DNA of 46,112 bases from Candidatus Coproplasma stercoravium (GCA_018713165.1 DVFR01000016.1:1-46112), one strand, 5' to 3'. Shown: positions 1 to 8,813, counted from the first letter of the stretch. Translations and numbers: made by a program. The notes: generated from the sequence alone by a model not told the origin.

Positions 1-59
1 ATGCGCCCGCCGCCATAATTGTGAAATAAATTTATAGGAGGGGCATTTGCCCGAGTGTG

Positions 60-2132
60 TTAATTAACAGGCGCGGAAATGCCGCTATTTACAGTCCATG
101 TTCCGTCTCCGTTATTTACAGGAGCTTTTACAATATCGAGGAAACTGTAAACACTTATATCCTTATTATAGGTTCCGCCGTAAATAACTGCAGTACCTAA
201 CGTTGCACCGCTGCCAGAGAATATTGGCGTAGTTTTTCCGCTGGGCTTATCATTAACCGATATGGTGTCTAAGCTCAAGAAAGTACCGCCGTATATTGAG
301 CAGTAAGCCTCCTCTCTTATGCCTCCGCTTTGAGTATCGTTCCCGACTAAAACAACTGCCGCGCCGCTGCTGCGATACGTGCCTCCCGATATTATAACAG
401 AATGTGTTTTATCGCTTTCGCCTGCAACATAGAGCGCATAGTATGCTTTATTAGTCGTATCCTCTCCGCGCGCATAAACTACGTCTTCAACCCAAACATC
501 GCAATCAGTGATTACCGCACTGCCGCCGTTAATGGCAATACCGCCCTGAATACCGTGGACTTCGCCGCCGTGAATCTCTATATAATTTTGGCTTTGTATG
601 CAATAGCCTGCCGAACCTCTATGCTCCGAATAGAAATAGCCGTTATTAATTATAACCCGTCCGTCATTATCCAAAGCATTGCCGTATATTGATTTAATTT
701 GTCCGCCGTTTATTTCAACTTCACCTTTTTCACTGACAACTATTGCATTTTGTTTATCAACAACAGAAGAATCAGCCGTCTCTACTAAACCATCATTTAG
801 TTCAAGCTTACCGTCCACATAAATAACAGTTCCAAATCCATCAGACTTATATTTACCTCCGGAAACAACTGATTCAGAAGTATTATAAATGGATACTACG
901 CAACTACCACTGCTATTGCTAATATAATTACCGCCGTAAATATACACATTACCTTGCGCATTTATTAAAGCATACGCAGCACCGCCGCCTTTATAGATTA
1001 TACCTCCATTACCATCTGTACTATTATCAAGCAACGTAAGCTCTGCTCCAGCTGAAATTCCAACATAATTACTTGGTGCTTTTGTGCCGGTAGTTACGAT
1101 ATGATTATTAAAATCAATTGTTACCTTGCCGGTTTTTAATACGAACGGCTTACTCAAAGTACTATCCTGCGTTAAAATATAATAGCCGCTGCCTTCGATT
1201 TGAGAAAGACTGGTGATAGACTTGGTTTCAGTTGTAACTGCGGGGGCGTTGCCCTCAGGTTCAACCGTTACATTTTCGGAAGGATAATAATTTTCTATCG
1301 CACCGCCGTTTTCTACGGTGACATTATTGCTTGTAACATACAGCGCGGGCACTGTTACGCCCGAAGGTATTACGAGTTTGCCAGCATGTATAGTCAATCT
1401 TTCGGTAACGGTGCCGTATTCGGTGTAGCAATCGGAGCTATCCACCGCCGTTATCGTCGCCGTGGCGATTGTGCCGTAGTGGTTTACCGTGGCGCTTGCA
1501 TTGTTTACCGTAAGACTGCCGTCGTTGGTGTTAAAAATAACCGTTTCGGGCTGATTGTCTGAATATGATATGCTTATATCCACGTTATTGCCAACGTCCA
1601 CGCCAGAAGTCACCGAAAGGATACCTGATATGGCAAAATTATCGGCAAGATAAATGCTGTATTTATTGGCGCCGTCCTCTTTGTCGGCGGTAATTTCCGC
1701 CTCTGTATTATATATTTTCCAGAATGTATTGCCCGCCTTGCCGCTCACGCTGCCGTCGCTGTAAATTATGTCGCCGTCGGGGCCGGCAAGCACAAAGCTG
1801 TTCGTGGTTTGATTCCAGAGAATGTCGTTTTCGCCGTCCGTGGGCGTAAACGCCGAAACGTTGTATCCGCCCGCCGCCGCGATATCTATCGCCTGCGACA
1901 TGGTGAGCGCCCTGTTGCCCAACACCTCTTCGGAACTGAGAATGGTATTCAGATTTTTAACGGTCTGTTCTTCCGCGCTTTCGTTCGCCCTATCGGTAAT
2001 ATTGGCAAACGTGGGAATGAGCACCGCCGCCAAAACGGCGATTACCGCTATAACTATTACGAGTTCCATAATAGTAAAGCCGCGCTTTAATGCCGTTTTT
2101 AAAGGGGAGAGATAGCTAGTACCCCCCCCCAT
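60..2132 (-). CDS. Type IV pilin-like (prepilin N-terminus) surface protein, possibly phase-variable
   Basis: A class III prepilin signal is visible near the N-terminus: basic KRG, the cleavage point before FTIME, then a hydrophobic helix (LVIVIAVIAVLAAVLIP). The family feature is cleavage by prepilin peptidase and export. The remaining ~640 residues are not a normal small pilin; they are rich in GG/NGG and short beta-strand units (NGGQIKS, SGGKYKS, YGGTYN), suggesting a beta-helix or adhesin-like stalk. No pilus assembly genes are nearby. The listed start (ATG at 2132) has no ribosome site. A well-supported ATG at 2163 (AAGGAGG, 9-nt spacer) is in a different frame because of the nine-G run at 2122-2130, and stops at 2118-2116. 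Eight or eleven G would join the two. The present form may therefore be an OFF or low-expression state. Function beyond surface display is unknown. Confidence 0.75.
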   Translation of the reverse strand: MGGGTSYLSPLKTALKRGFTIMELVIVIAVIAVLAAVLIPTFANITDRANESAEEQTVKNLNTILSSEEVLGNRALTMSQAIDIAAAGGYNVSAFTPTDGENDILWNQTTNSFVLAGPDGDIIYSDGSVSGKAGNTFWKIYNTEAEITADKEDGANKYSIYLADNFAISGILSVTSGVDVGNNVDISISYSDNQPETVIFNTNDGSLTVNNASATVNHYGTIATATITAVDSSDCYTEYGTVTERLTIHAGKLVIPSGVTVPALYVTSNNVTVENGGAIENYYPSENVTVEPEGNAPAVTTETKSITSLSQIEGSGYYILTQDSTLSKPFVLKTGKVTIDFNNHIVTTGTKAPSNYVGISAGAELTLLDNSTDGNGGIIYKGGGAAYALINAQGNVYIYGGNYISNSSGSCVVSIYNTSESVVSGGKYKSDGFGTVIYVDGKLELNDGLVETADSSVVDKQNAIVVSEKGEVEINGGQIKSIYGNALDNDGRVIINNGYFYSEHRGSAGYCIQSQNYIEIHGGEVHGIQGGIAINGGSAVITDCDVWVEDVVYARGEDTTNKAYYALYVAGESDKTHSVIISGGTYRSSGAAVVLVGNDTQSGGIREEAYCSIYGGTFLSLDTISVNDKPSGKTTPIFSGSGATLGTAVIYGGTYNKDISVYSFLDIVKAPVNNGDGTWTVNSGISAPVN
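2122..2130. repeat. Nine-base G/C homopolymer inside the start region of the pilin-like gene
   Basis: Nine consecutive C on the + strand (G in the mRNA) lie between the ribosome-site-backed ATG at 2163 and the prepilin signal. Length decides the frame: 9 G gives MRTEKCCKCRNGGGY then TAG; 10 G also ends soon, at a TAA; 8 or 11 G reads straight into the pilin. This is the classic arrangement of a slipped-strand contingency tract; a sequencing or assembly length error is the main alternative. Confidence 0.8.
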
Positions 2133-2160
2133 TGCGGCATTTACAACATTTTTCGGTTCG

Positions 2161-2179
2161 CATGTTTAAATGCCTCCTT
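2161..2179 (-). promoter_or_regulatory. Strong ribosome binding site and ATG upstream of the G tract
   Basis: On the minus strand AAGGAGG (2179-2173) precedes ATG (2163-2161) by nine bases. It is the only good ribosome site in the leader, and it feeds a 15-codon reading frame that ends at TAG 2118-2116 in the present G9 state. Confidence 0.75.
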
Positions 2180-2192
2180 ATCAAATTTTTTT

Positions 2193-2215
2193 GTCACATT
2201 TATATAAAATGCGAC
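2193..2215 (-). other. 5' leader hairpin of the pilin-like gene
   Basis: The transcript can fold GUCGCAUUU against AAAUGUGAC with a five-base loop (one G-U pair). It lies within the first ~30 nt of the predicted mRNA, a place where hairpins often stabilise transcripts. Confidence 0.4.
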
Positions 2216-2228
2216 TTTTTATAGTTTT

Positions 2229-2257
2229 ATTATATCACAGGTATTGGAATATTTCAA
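2229..2257 (-). promoter_or_regulatory. Promoter of the pilin-like gene
   Basis: TTGAAA (2257-2252) and TATAAT (2234-2229) are separated by exactly 17 bp on the minus strand, a near-perfect housekeeping sigma promoter. The transcript would start about 60 nt before the ATG at 2163. Confidence 0.75.
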
Positions 2258-2298
2258 TAGGAAATTAAAATTCGCTATAAATTTTTTTATACGGCGGT

Positions 2299-4470
2299 TT
2301 ACGCCCAGCCGAGCACGCCGAACAGGTTGTATTCGCTGAATACCGCCACGGCGACGAGGGATATGGTCGACATTATTTTTATGAGTATATCGAGCGAAGG
2401 GCCGACGGTATCTTTGAGCGGGTCGCCAACCGTATCGCCGACGACGGCCGCGTCGTGAGCGGGCGAGTTTTTGCCGCAGCCTTCCACCCCGCCCGACTCG
2501 ATAAACTTTTTGCCGTTATCCCACGCGCCGCCCGCGTTGCCCGTGTATATGGCGAGCATTATCGCGCTTATCGTGGCGCCAATCAGCAGCCCTCCGACGA
2601 ACTCCGCGCCGAACAAAAAGCCCGTGACGAGCGGGAAAAGTATGGAGATTATGCACGGCAGGCGCATCTCTTTGAGCGCCCCGCGCGAGGAAATTTCGAT
2701 ACACTTGTTATAGTCGGGTTTCTCTTCGCCCGTAAGCAGTCCCTTGATTTCACGGAACTGTCTGCGCACTTCGTCCACCATTCTGCGCGCCGCCTTTGCG
2801 ACGGCCTCTATCAGCATGCCCGAGAACATGAACGGCAGAGCCGCCCCGACGAGCGCGCCGCACAACGTGAGCGGGTTGACGAGGTTCAAAATAAGCTCCT
2901 CCCCTTCCGGCAGATAGCCGTAGAGATAGGATATCATGAGCGAAGTGGCGGCGAGCGCCGCCGAGCCTATGCAGAAACCCTTGCCTATCGCCGCGGTGGT
3001 GTTGCCCGCACTGTCGAGCTTGTCGGTAATCTCGCGCACCGAGGAATCGAGCCCGCTCATTTCGGCTATGCCTCCGGCATTGTCGGAAATGGGGCCGTAC
3101 GTATCGACGGAGACTGTGGCGGCGACGAACGAGAGCATGCCCATCGCCACGCAAGAGATTCCGTAAAAGCCCGCAAGCGCGTACGAGCCGAACAGCGAGA
3201 GAGCGAGCACGACGACGGGGAGCATACAGCTTATCATGCCGTTTGCCATGCCCTGCGTTACGGTGAGCGCCGCGCCCTCCTTGGAGGCTTCGGCTATCTT
3301 TTTTGTGGGTTTGAAATCGTAACTCGTGTAGTATTCGGTTATCATGCCTATCGCGATGCCCGCGACTATGCCGAGCACGGCGGCAAGCCATGGCGAAAAG
3401 GCGCCCGCCTTGAACGACAGGGCTTCAAACTCTGCCGCGCTGTCCCTGAAAAGGAAATAGCTTAAAATACAGCCGAAAATTACGGCGAGAGCCGCCGATA
3501 TCCACGTAGCCGCGTTGAGTTCCCTGTGCGGCTTATCCGAAAGCTTCGGCTTTAAAAGAATGGACGCAAGTCCGCCGACGCAGCCTATCAGTCCGCAGGC
3601 GGCGAATATTATGGGGAAGAGCATCAGCCTAGTTAAGAGTTCGGGCGAGGCGTAAACGCCGTGCAGGAACTGTTCGCACGCAAGAATCACGCCCGAGAGT
3701 ATGGCGCCCACATAGCTTTCCAGAAGGTCGCTGCCCAGCCCAGCGACGTCGCCCACGTTGTCGCCGACGTTATCGGCGATTACGGCGGGATTGCGCGGGT
3801 CGTCCTCGGGTATGTGAGCCTCGGTTTTGCCGACCAAATCGGCGCCCATATCGGCAGCTTTTGTGTAAATTCCGCCGCCCACGCGGTTGAACAGGGCGAT
3901 AACCGAACAGCCGAGCGCATAGCCCGAGAGAGTCATCGTAAACCCTGCCGAAAGCCCCAGCCAGTTCTGTTCCTCCACGTGCGAGACGACGTTGTCAATC
4001 TGCCCGAGCGCCATGCCGAACACGAGATATACAATGAGCGCGCCGATAAGCGCGAATCCCGCCACGCACAGCCCCATCACGGAGCCGCCCTTTAACGCAA
4101 CTTTCAGCGTTTTGCCGAGGTTCTTTTCCGTGCGCGCCCTGTTTGCCACGCGGACGTTGGCGTAAGTGGCTATTTTAAGCCCCACCCAGCCGGCGGCGGC
4201 GCTCATCGTGCCGCCCAAAATAAAGGCAAGCATCGTTTGCCAGCTTATGACGAGCCCGAGCACCGCGGCGATTACAAGCCCGATTATCGCGACGATTTTA
4301 AGCTCGTACCTGATAAAAGTGTCGGCGCCCGAACGTATCGAGCCTGCGATATCACTCATCTTTTCAGTGCCCTCTTCCAGCTTTTTCACGCTGAAATAGT
4401 TGAAAAAGGCGTATGCGCAGGCAAGAATGCCCGCCGCTCCGACAATTATAAGCAACAGTTCCGCGTTCAT
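2299..4470 (-). CDS. hppA: Membrane-bound ion-pumping pyrophosphatase (K+-dependent type)
   Basis: Integral membrane enzyme that hydrolyses pyrophosphate and pumps H+ or Na+ outward, saving energy in anaerobes. The catalytic signature DNVGDNVGDVAGLGSDL follows MGADLVGKTE in the first half; a second conserved block (DAAVVGDTVGDPLKDTVGP) is near the C-terminus. The motif GNTTAAIGKG carries Ala where K+-independent enzymes have Lys, which marks the K+-stimulated group. About 723 residues with many hydrophobic helices matches the family (~16 helices). I chose ATG 4470 over the upstream ATG at 4488 because GGAGG sits 5 nt before 4470. Whether the pumped ion is Na+ or H+ cannot be decided by eye. 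Single gene with its own promoter. Confidence 0.95.
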   Translation of the reverse strand: MNAELLLIIVGAAGILACAYAFFNYFSVKKLEEGTEKMSDIAGSIRSGADTFIRYELKIVAIIGLVIAAVLGLVISWQTMLAFILGGTMSAAAGWVGLKIATYANVRVANRARTEKNLGKTLKVALKGGSVMGLCVAGFALIGALIVYLVFGMALGQIDNVVSHVEEQNWLGLSAGFTMTLSGYALGCSVIALFNRVGGGIYTKAADMGADLVGKTEAHIPEDDPRNPAVIADNVGDNVGDVAGLGSDLLESYVGAILSGVILACEQFLHGVYASPELLTRLMLFPIIFAACGLIGCVGGLASILLKPKLSDKPHRELNAATWISAALAVIFGCILSYFLFRDSAAEFEALSFKAGAFSPWLAAVLGIVAGIAIGMITEYYTSYDFKPTKKIAEASKEGAALTVTQGMANGMISCMLPVVVLALSLFGSYALAGFYGISCVAMGMLSFVAATVSVDTYGPISDNAGGIAEMSGLDSSVREITDKLDSAGNTTAAIGKGFCIGSAALAATSLMISYLYGYLPEGEELILNLVNPLTLCGALVGAALPFMFSGMLIEAVAKAARRMVDEVRRQFREIKGLLTGEEKPDYNKCIEISSRGALKEMRLPCIISILFPLVTGFLFGAEFVGGLLIGATISAIMLAIYTGNAGGAWDNGKKFIESGGVEGCGKNSPAHDAAVVGDTVGDPLKDTVGPSLDILIKIMSTISLVAVAVFSEYNLFGVLGWA

Positions 4471-4534
4471 TTTTTCCTCCGTAAGCATTTAATATGTTAG
4501 CAAATATCAAAATGTGATAAATACTTACATTTTA

Positions 4535-4563
4535 ATAATAACACAACGATAAAACTTTTTCAA
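4535..4563 (-). promoter_or_regulatory. Promoter of hppA
   Basis: TTGAAA (4563-4558) and TATTAT (4540-4535) with a 17-bp spacer on the minus strand, about 65 bp upstream of the chosen start. Confidence 0.7.
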
Positions 4564-4643
4564 TACTTTCTTAAAAATAATTATTAAGTAGTTTTTTAAC
4601 GATAAATAGGGCAAAATTCGGGGCAAATATTTTAAATTTGCTA

Positions 4644-4672
4644 TTGAATATTAAAAAAGTGCGTGTTATAAT
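4644..4672 (+). promoter_or_regulatory. Promoter of the HIT/flavoprotein pair
   Basis: TTGAAT (4644-4649), 17-bp spacer, TATAAT (4667-4672). It lies 37 bp before the HIT gene and is divergent from the hppA promoter. Confidence 0.75.
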
Positions 4673-4708
4673 ATTGTAGATAAATATTTTTATGGGGGAT
4701 ATACCTAT

Positions 4709-5137
4709 ATGGGACATACGAAAGACCCTAACTGCGGATACTGCATGCGCGGGGAACTTTTGGAGAAATTCGGCATTTACGTCTGCGACCTCGACGTGAG
4801 CACGCTCATACTTTTCAAAGAGCAGAGCCACCCGGGAAGGTGCATAGTGGCGTATAAAGACCACGTGAGCGAAATCGTAAACATTTCCGACGACGAGCGC
4901 AACAGATTTTTTGCCGACGTGAACAGGGCGGCGAAGGCCATACACAAAGTTTTTGTGCCCGACAAGCTCAACTACGGCGCGTACGGCGACACCGGCTGCC
5001 ACCTGCACGTGCACCTCTGCCCCAAATATAAAGACGGATTCGAGTGGGGCGGCGTATTTGAAATGAACCCGCAAAAGACGTATCTTTCGGACGAACAGTA
5101 CGCCGAGATGATTGAAAAAATAAAAGCAGCGCTTTGA
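4709..5137 (+). CDS. HIT-family nucleotide hydrolase/transferase
   Basis: The histidine-triad motif HLHVHL (His98, His100, His102 of 142 residues) is intact; family members bind nucleotides and cleave or transfer nucleoside phosphates in the cytoplasm. An N-terminal CGYC pair (Cys9, Cys12) resembles the zinc-binding half seen in some Hint proteins. Length is typical. The start ATG is preceded by a G-rich stretch (4694-4698) rather than a full AGGAGG. It is separated by only 17 nt from the next gene and shares its promoter, so the two are probably co-transcribed. The exact substrate is unknown. Confidence 0.88.
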   Translation: MGHTKDPNCGYCMRGELLEKFGIYVCDLDVSTLILFKEQSHPGRCIVAYKDHVSEIVNISDDERNRFFADVNRAAKAIHKVFVPDKLNYGAYGDTGCHLHVHLCPKYKDGFEWGGVFEMNPQKTYLSDEQYAEMIEKIKAAL

Positions 5138-5154
5138 AAGGGAGGTGAGTTTCA

Positions 5155-6408
5155 GTGGCGCATAATGTAATAGCTGAAGCAAAGAGATGTTTAAATTGTA
5201 AAAAACCGCTGTGCAGGACGGGCTGCCCGATAAACACGCCCATTCCGCAGATGATACAGGCATTTTTGAACGGCGACATAAACGGCGCGGGCAAAATGCT
5301 GTTCGACAACAACCCCCTCTCGGTAATATGCTCGATAGTGTGCGACCACGGCAGGCAGTGCCAGGGTCACTGCGTGCGCGGCATAAAGGGCGAGCCGGTT
5401 GAAGTCGGCACGATTGAAAACTTTATTTCGGAGCGCTACCTCGACGTGCTCGAAATTGACTGCGCGCCCGCAAACGGCATAAAAGTCGCCGTAATAGGTT
5501 CGGGCCCCGCGGGCATAACCACCGCCATCAAAATGGCCCAGCTCGGCTACGACGTTACGGTATTCGAGTCGAAGGCTAAAATCGGCGGCGTTTTAAGATT
5601 CGGCATACCCGAATTCCGCCTTCCCAAATCGTTTATCGACAGGTACGACGCGCTCATGCGCAAGCTGGGCATAAAGATAAAGCCCAACATCACGATAGGC
5701 ACCAAGTCGTTCGGCATAGACGAACTTTTCCGCGACGGTTTCAAGGCAATATCCATAGGCACGGGCGTTACGTGGCCGAACAAACTCAACATAAAGGGCG
5801 AAACGCTCGGGCACGTGCACTACGGCGTGCACTATCTCGAATCTCCCGAAGTTTACGACCTCGGCAAGAGCCTCATCGTTATCGGCGCGGGCAACGTCGC
5901 CATGGACGTGGCGCGCACGGCGCTCCGCCACGGCGTGAAGTCGGTCAAAATCGTCGTGCGCAGCGACCGCTACACCGCCAACAAGGAAGAAGTCGAATAC
6001 GCCATGATAGAGGGAGCCGAAATGATTTTCAACAAGGCGCCCGTGGAGATTACCGACAAGGGCGTTATGTTCAAAGACACCGTCTGCGACGAAAACCACA
6101 AGATTGTATCCATGTCGGACGAGGCGACCCTCATGGAGGCCGACTCGGTTATAATCGCCGTTTCGCAGAAGCCCTCCAACCTCATACTTACGGAAACCGA
6201 GGGACTGGAACTCACCGAAAGAGGACTTGCAAAGATTGACGAAAACGGCATGACCACCCGCCCCGGGCTGTTTGCATCGGGCGACGTGGTTAAGGGCGCA
6301 AAAACCGTCGTTGAAGCGGTTGAGCAGGCTAAGCGCGTGGCGCTCTCCATGGACAGGTACTTAAAGGGACTTTCCGAGAACGAAAAGAGCGAAAAAAAGG
6401 CTGATTGA
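5155..6408 (+). CDS. GltD/NfnB-like FAD- and NAD(P)-dependent oxidoreductase
   Basis: The N-terminus holds the two-[4Fe-4S] cysteine pattern of the glutamate synthase small subunit and dihydropyrimidine dehydrogenase domain (Cys12, 15, 20, 24 and Cys59, 63, 69, 73). An FAD-binding AVIGSGPAG follows near residue 110, then an NAD(P)-binding VIGAGNVAMD, and the C-terminal FASGDVVKGA typical of the family. At 417 residues it is slightly shorter than GltD or NfnB. GTG start at 5155 chosen because GGGAGGTGA stands just upstream. No glutamate synthase large subunit or ferredoxin-NADP partner is adjacent, so it may transfer electrons between NAD(P)H and an unlinked partner. A strong terminator follows. 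Confidence 0.85.
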   Translation: MAHNVIAEAKRCLNCKKPLCRTGCPINTPIPQMIQAFLNGDINGAGKMLFDNNPLSVICSIVCDHGRQCQGHCVRGIKGEPVEVGTIENFISERYLDVLEIDCAPANGIKVAVIGSGPAGITTAIKMAQLGYDVTVFESKAKIGGVLRFGIPEFRLPKSFIDRYDALMRKLGIKIKPNITIGTKSFGIDELFRDGFKAISIGTGVTWPNKLNIKGETLGHVHYGVHYLESPEVYDLGKSLIVIGAGNVAMDVARTALRHGVKSVKIVVRSDRYTANKEEVEYAMIEGAEMIFNKAPVEITDKGVMFKDTVCDENHKIVSMSDEATLMEADSVIIAVSQKPSNLILTETEGLELTERGLAKIDENGMTTRPGLFASGDVVKGAKTVVEAVEQAKRVALSMDRYLKGLSENEKSEKKAD

Positions 6409-6479
6409 CCCGCATATATACCCGAATTAACGGGGATTTGAAAATTTGACCGCATATAAAAAACAATATGCAAGCTTAC

Positions 6480-6517
6480 GGCGCGTCGCTTAAAATTTTA
6501 AGCGGCGCGCCCTTTTT
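6480..6517 (+). terminator. Rho-independent terminator after the GltD-like gene
   Basis: A long stem (6480-6511, GGCGCG..CGCTTAAAA paired with TTTTAAGCG..CGCGCC) is followed by CTTTTTG. Confidence 0.85.
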
Positions 6518-6551
6518 GATAAAATATTTTTTTGCGCAACTTTATTTGCGG

Positions 6552-6580
6552 TTGACATTATCGGCGGCTAGTGATAAGAT
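6552..6580 (+). promoter_or_regulatory. Promoter in front of the inverted-repeat element and MATE gene
   Basis: TTGACA (6552-6557), 17-bp spacer, TAAGAT (6575-6580). The transcript would begin ~20 bp before the element at 6606 and carry it whole as a ~320-nt leader. Confidence 0.7.
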
Positions 6581-6605
6581 ATCTCGCGGTGCCCGTCGGC
6601 AACCT

Positions 6606-6888
6606 ATACTGTAAGGGATTAATACGAACCCGATTTAAAGCGTGGATATCGCAGCACTATCTGCGTTAAAGCCCTTGACCGTGCCACTGGGCACGCCCTG
6701 CGGGCTTTGCCTTGCTTTTGCCGCAATCTGCCCGCTTTAAATTGCATCGCACCTTTAAATAGCGCATTTTGCGGTGATTTGGCGCGATGACGAAGCAGCA
6801 ATACTCTTGCGGTATTGCAATGAGGAAGAACGTCAAGGCATGCAAAAGGCGCATTTAAAGGCGGGTTCGTTTTATTCCCTTACAGTAT
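6606..6888. repeat. 283-bp element with 27-bp terminal inverted repeats (MITE-like or structured leader)
   Basis: The ends are inverted copies: left ATACTGTAAGGGA..AACCCG (6606-6632) and right CGGGTT..TCCCTTACAGTAT (6862-6888), 25 of 27 bases matching. The pairing can continue inward through a TTTAAA block. The interior has no convincing gene but several GC-rich inverted stretches (for example around 6690-6720). A 56-bp relative lies at 20794-20849 and shares the left 37 bases with one difference. The right end stops ~2 bp before the GAGAGG of the MATE ribosome site. Candidate MITE, cis-regulatory RNA, or both. Confidence 0.6.
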
Positions 6889-6909
6889 GAGAGAGGATTT
6901 TTTTGCTTT

Positions 6910-8319
6910 ATGAAGGCAATAAATTTAGGCAGCAGGAAGGTACTTTCCACCGTCCTTAAACTTATCATTCCCGCAATGATTGCGCAGTTTATAAACGTGC
7001 TCTATTCCATTGTCGACAGAATGTACGTCGGCAATATCGAGGGCATAGGCGATACCGCACTCGCCGCCGTGGGCGTATGCGCGCCCATAACCACGCTGAT
7101 ATCTTCCTTCGCCTTTCTGATAGGCACGGGCGGCGCGCCAATCTTTGCGATGGCGCTGGGCGAGGGGCGCGAGGACAACGCAAAAAAGATACTTTCAAAC
7201 GCGGCGTATGCGCTCGTCGTGCTCGCCGTAATTGTCGCGGCGGGATTCCTGATATTTGCAAAGCCCGTGCTGTACACATTCGGCGCGAGCGACGCGACGT
7301 ACGGCTACGCGCGGCAATATCTCATGATATACGCCGCAGGCTCGTTATTTTCGATAACGGCGACGGGGCTCAACCAATACATAACGGCGCAGGGATATTC
7401 GGGGATAGGCATGACCACGACGGTGATAGGCGCGGTCGCCAACATCGCGCTCGACCCCCTCTTCATCTTCGTTTTCAGAATGGACGTAGCGGGCGCGGCG
7501 CTGGCCACGATACTCTCGCAGTTTCTCTCATTTCTGTTCGTCGTTATATTTTTAAGGCTTAAAGGCACCAAAATACGCCTCACGTTCGCAAAGCCCGACA
7601 TGCGCGTGATAGGAAGAATAATAAAGCTCGGCATTTCGCCGTTTATAATAATGGCGTCCGACAGTCTGATAATAATCGTGCAGAACGCAATTCTCCAGAG
7701 CCGCGGCGGCGCCGACGGGGACACGTGGATAACCGTTTCGACGGTGGTGCAGGCGTTCTTTTCGCTGATATCTATGCCTATGCTCGGCATTTCGACGGGT
7801 TCGCAGCCTGTTTTAAGTTACGCCTACGGCGCGAAGAACGGCGCGCTCATAAAGCGCGCCGAGATGTGGATAACGATAGCCTGCCTTGTATTTACTACAT
7901 TTATGACGGTAGTTTCGCTGTTTGCGGCGGCGCCGTTCGTGAGCCTGTTCACCAAAAACGCCGAAATTGCCGAACGCTCGGTGTGGGGCATACGCGTGTT
8001 TATGATAGGCGTGATACCGCTCTCCTTCCAATACGCGTTTGTAGACAGCTTCACCGCGCTCGGCCAGCCGAAATATGCCATAACGCTTTCGCTGATACGA
8101 AAGGTCGTGTTCTTCCTCGGCAGCATAATAGCCTTCCCGCTGATATGGGACGTGAGCGCGGCGTTCTACGCCGAGCCCGTGGCCGACATTGCCGCGTCCA
8201 TTCTTTCGAGCATAGTTTTCTTTATCGTTTTCCCCAAAGTTATACGCCGCAGGGTAAACGGCGAGGACGATTTGAGAAAGAGGAAGTTCCACCACCGCAG
8301 GCAGGCGGCGCAGGACTGA
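6910..8319 (+). CDS. MATE-family multidrug/cation antiporter
   Basis: About 469 residues with twelve hydrophobic segments in two similar halves; the N-terminal half shows IPAMIAQFINVLYSIVDRMYVG and the second half repeats the pattern (ISMPMLGISTGSQPVLSYAYG), both characteristic of the MATE fold. Family members expel drugs or metabolites in exchange for Na+ or H+. The start ATG is preceded by GAGAGG about 13 nt upstream, immediately after the inverted-repeat element. No regulator gene is adjacent; regulation, if any, would go through the long leader. The substrate cannot be read from sequence. Confidence 0.92.
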   Translation: MKAINLGSRKVLSTVLKLIIPAMIAQFINVLYSIVDRMYVGNIEGIGDTALAAVGVCAPITTLISSFAFLIGTGGAPIFAMALGEGREDNAKKILSNAAYALVVLAVIVAAGFLIFAKPVLYTFGASDATYGYARQYLMIYAAGSLFSITATGLNQYITAQGYSGIGMTTTVIGAVANIALDPLFIFVFRMDVAGAALATILSQFLSFLFVVIFLRLKGTKIRLTFAKPDMRVIGRIIKLGISPFIIMASDSLIIIVQNAILQSRGGADGDTWITVSTVVQAFFSLISMPMLGISTGSQPVLSYAYGAKNGALIKRAEMWITIACLVFTTFMTVVSLFAAAPFVSLFTKNAEIAERSVWGIRVFMIGVIPLSFQYAFVDSFTALGQPKYAITLSLIRKVVFFLGSIIAFPLIWDVSAAFYAEPVADIAASILSSIVFFIVFPKVIRRRVNGEDDLRKRKFHHRRQAAQD

Positions 8320-8443
8320 GTTTTTGCATTGGTTGCGCCATATTGCCGCACGAATTGAATACCGGGAACCCGAAAACATGCTGTATTTTAAAGCCGTAAA
8401 ACGGTACAATTAATAAGCCGCAGATAAAAGTTATAATCAATAA

Positions 8444-8486
8444 GCCGCGGGCGCAAGCAAACTGCTTGCGCCCGCGGCGTTTTCAA
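8444..8486 (+). terminator. Terminator after the MATE gene
   Basis: A perfect 16-bp stem (8444-8459 with 8463-8478, GCCGCGGGCGCAAGCA) with a three-base loop is followed by GTTTTCAATTTT. Confidence 0.8.
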
Positions 8487-8652
8487 TTTTCCTAAGCCGT
8501 CATTTCGACCGAAACGAACAAAGTGAGTGAAGCGGAGAAATCCCGGAGCAAAGCGACGGACAAATTGCCGCCAAACTCGGAGATAAAAGCAACAATCCCC
8601 CCTTTAGGCAAGGGGGGCTTATATTGAAAATTTATAACCATACCCGCCCATA

Positions 8653-8682
8653 ACGGGTTCAGAGATGCGAGCAGAGCAAGGC
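8653..8682 (+). repeat. 30-bp direct repeat, copy 1
   Basis: ACGGGTTCAGAGATGCGAGC and the following ten bases recur exactly at 8814-8843, 161 bp downstream. Confidence 0.8.
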
Positions 8683-8813
8683 CCATGCCCATAATGACCT
8701 CGTAGATACAAGCAACAATCCCTCCGTCACGCTGCGCGTGCCACCTCCCCTTAAAAGAGGAGGCATGACGCGTGCGGAAGCCGTGAGGGAGTTTACCCGC
8801 CCACCCGCTCGTT

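Noticed and set aside
42-53. GGGCATTTGCCC palindrome at the left edge as terminator of the pilin-like gene
   Set aside because: Stem is only five pairs with a two-base loop and no T run follows on the minus strand.
2455-3465. 336-codon open frame opposite hppA (also similar long frames opposite hydA, hydB, ABC and sdaA)
   Set aside because: Arg/His/Ala-rich shadows of GC-rich genes; the sense frames carry clear family motifs.
4471-4488. Longer hppA start at ATG 4488
   Set aside because: The GGAGG site fits ATG 4470, and the extra six residues have no ribosome site of their own.
6606-6888. Guanidine-type riboswitch in front of the MATE gene
   Set aside because: Guanidine riboswitches do occur before exporters, but I could not match the conserved ACGR loops or a terminator fold, and a relative lies before a glycosyltransferase gene. 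Kept as an unassigned element.
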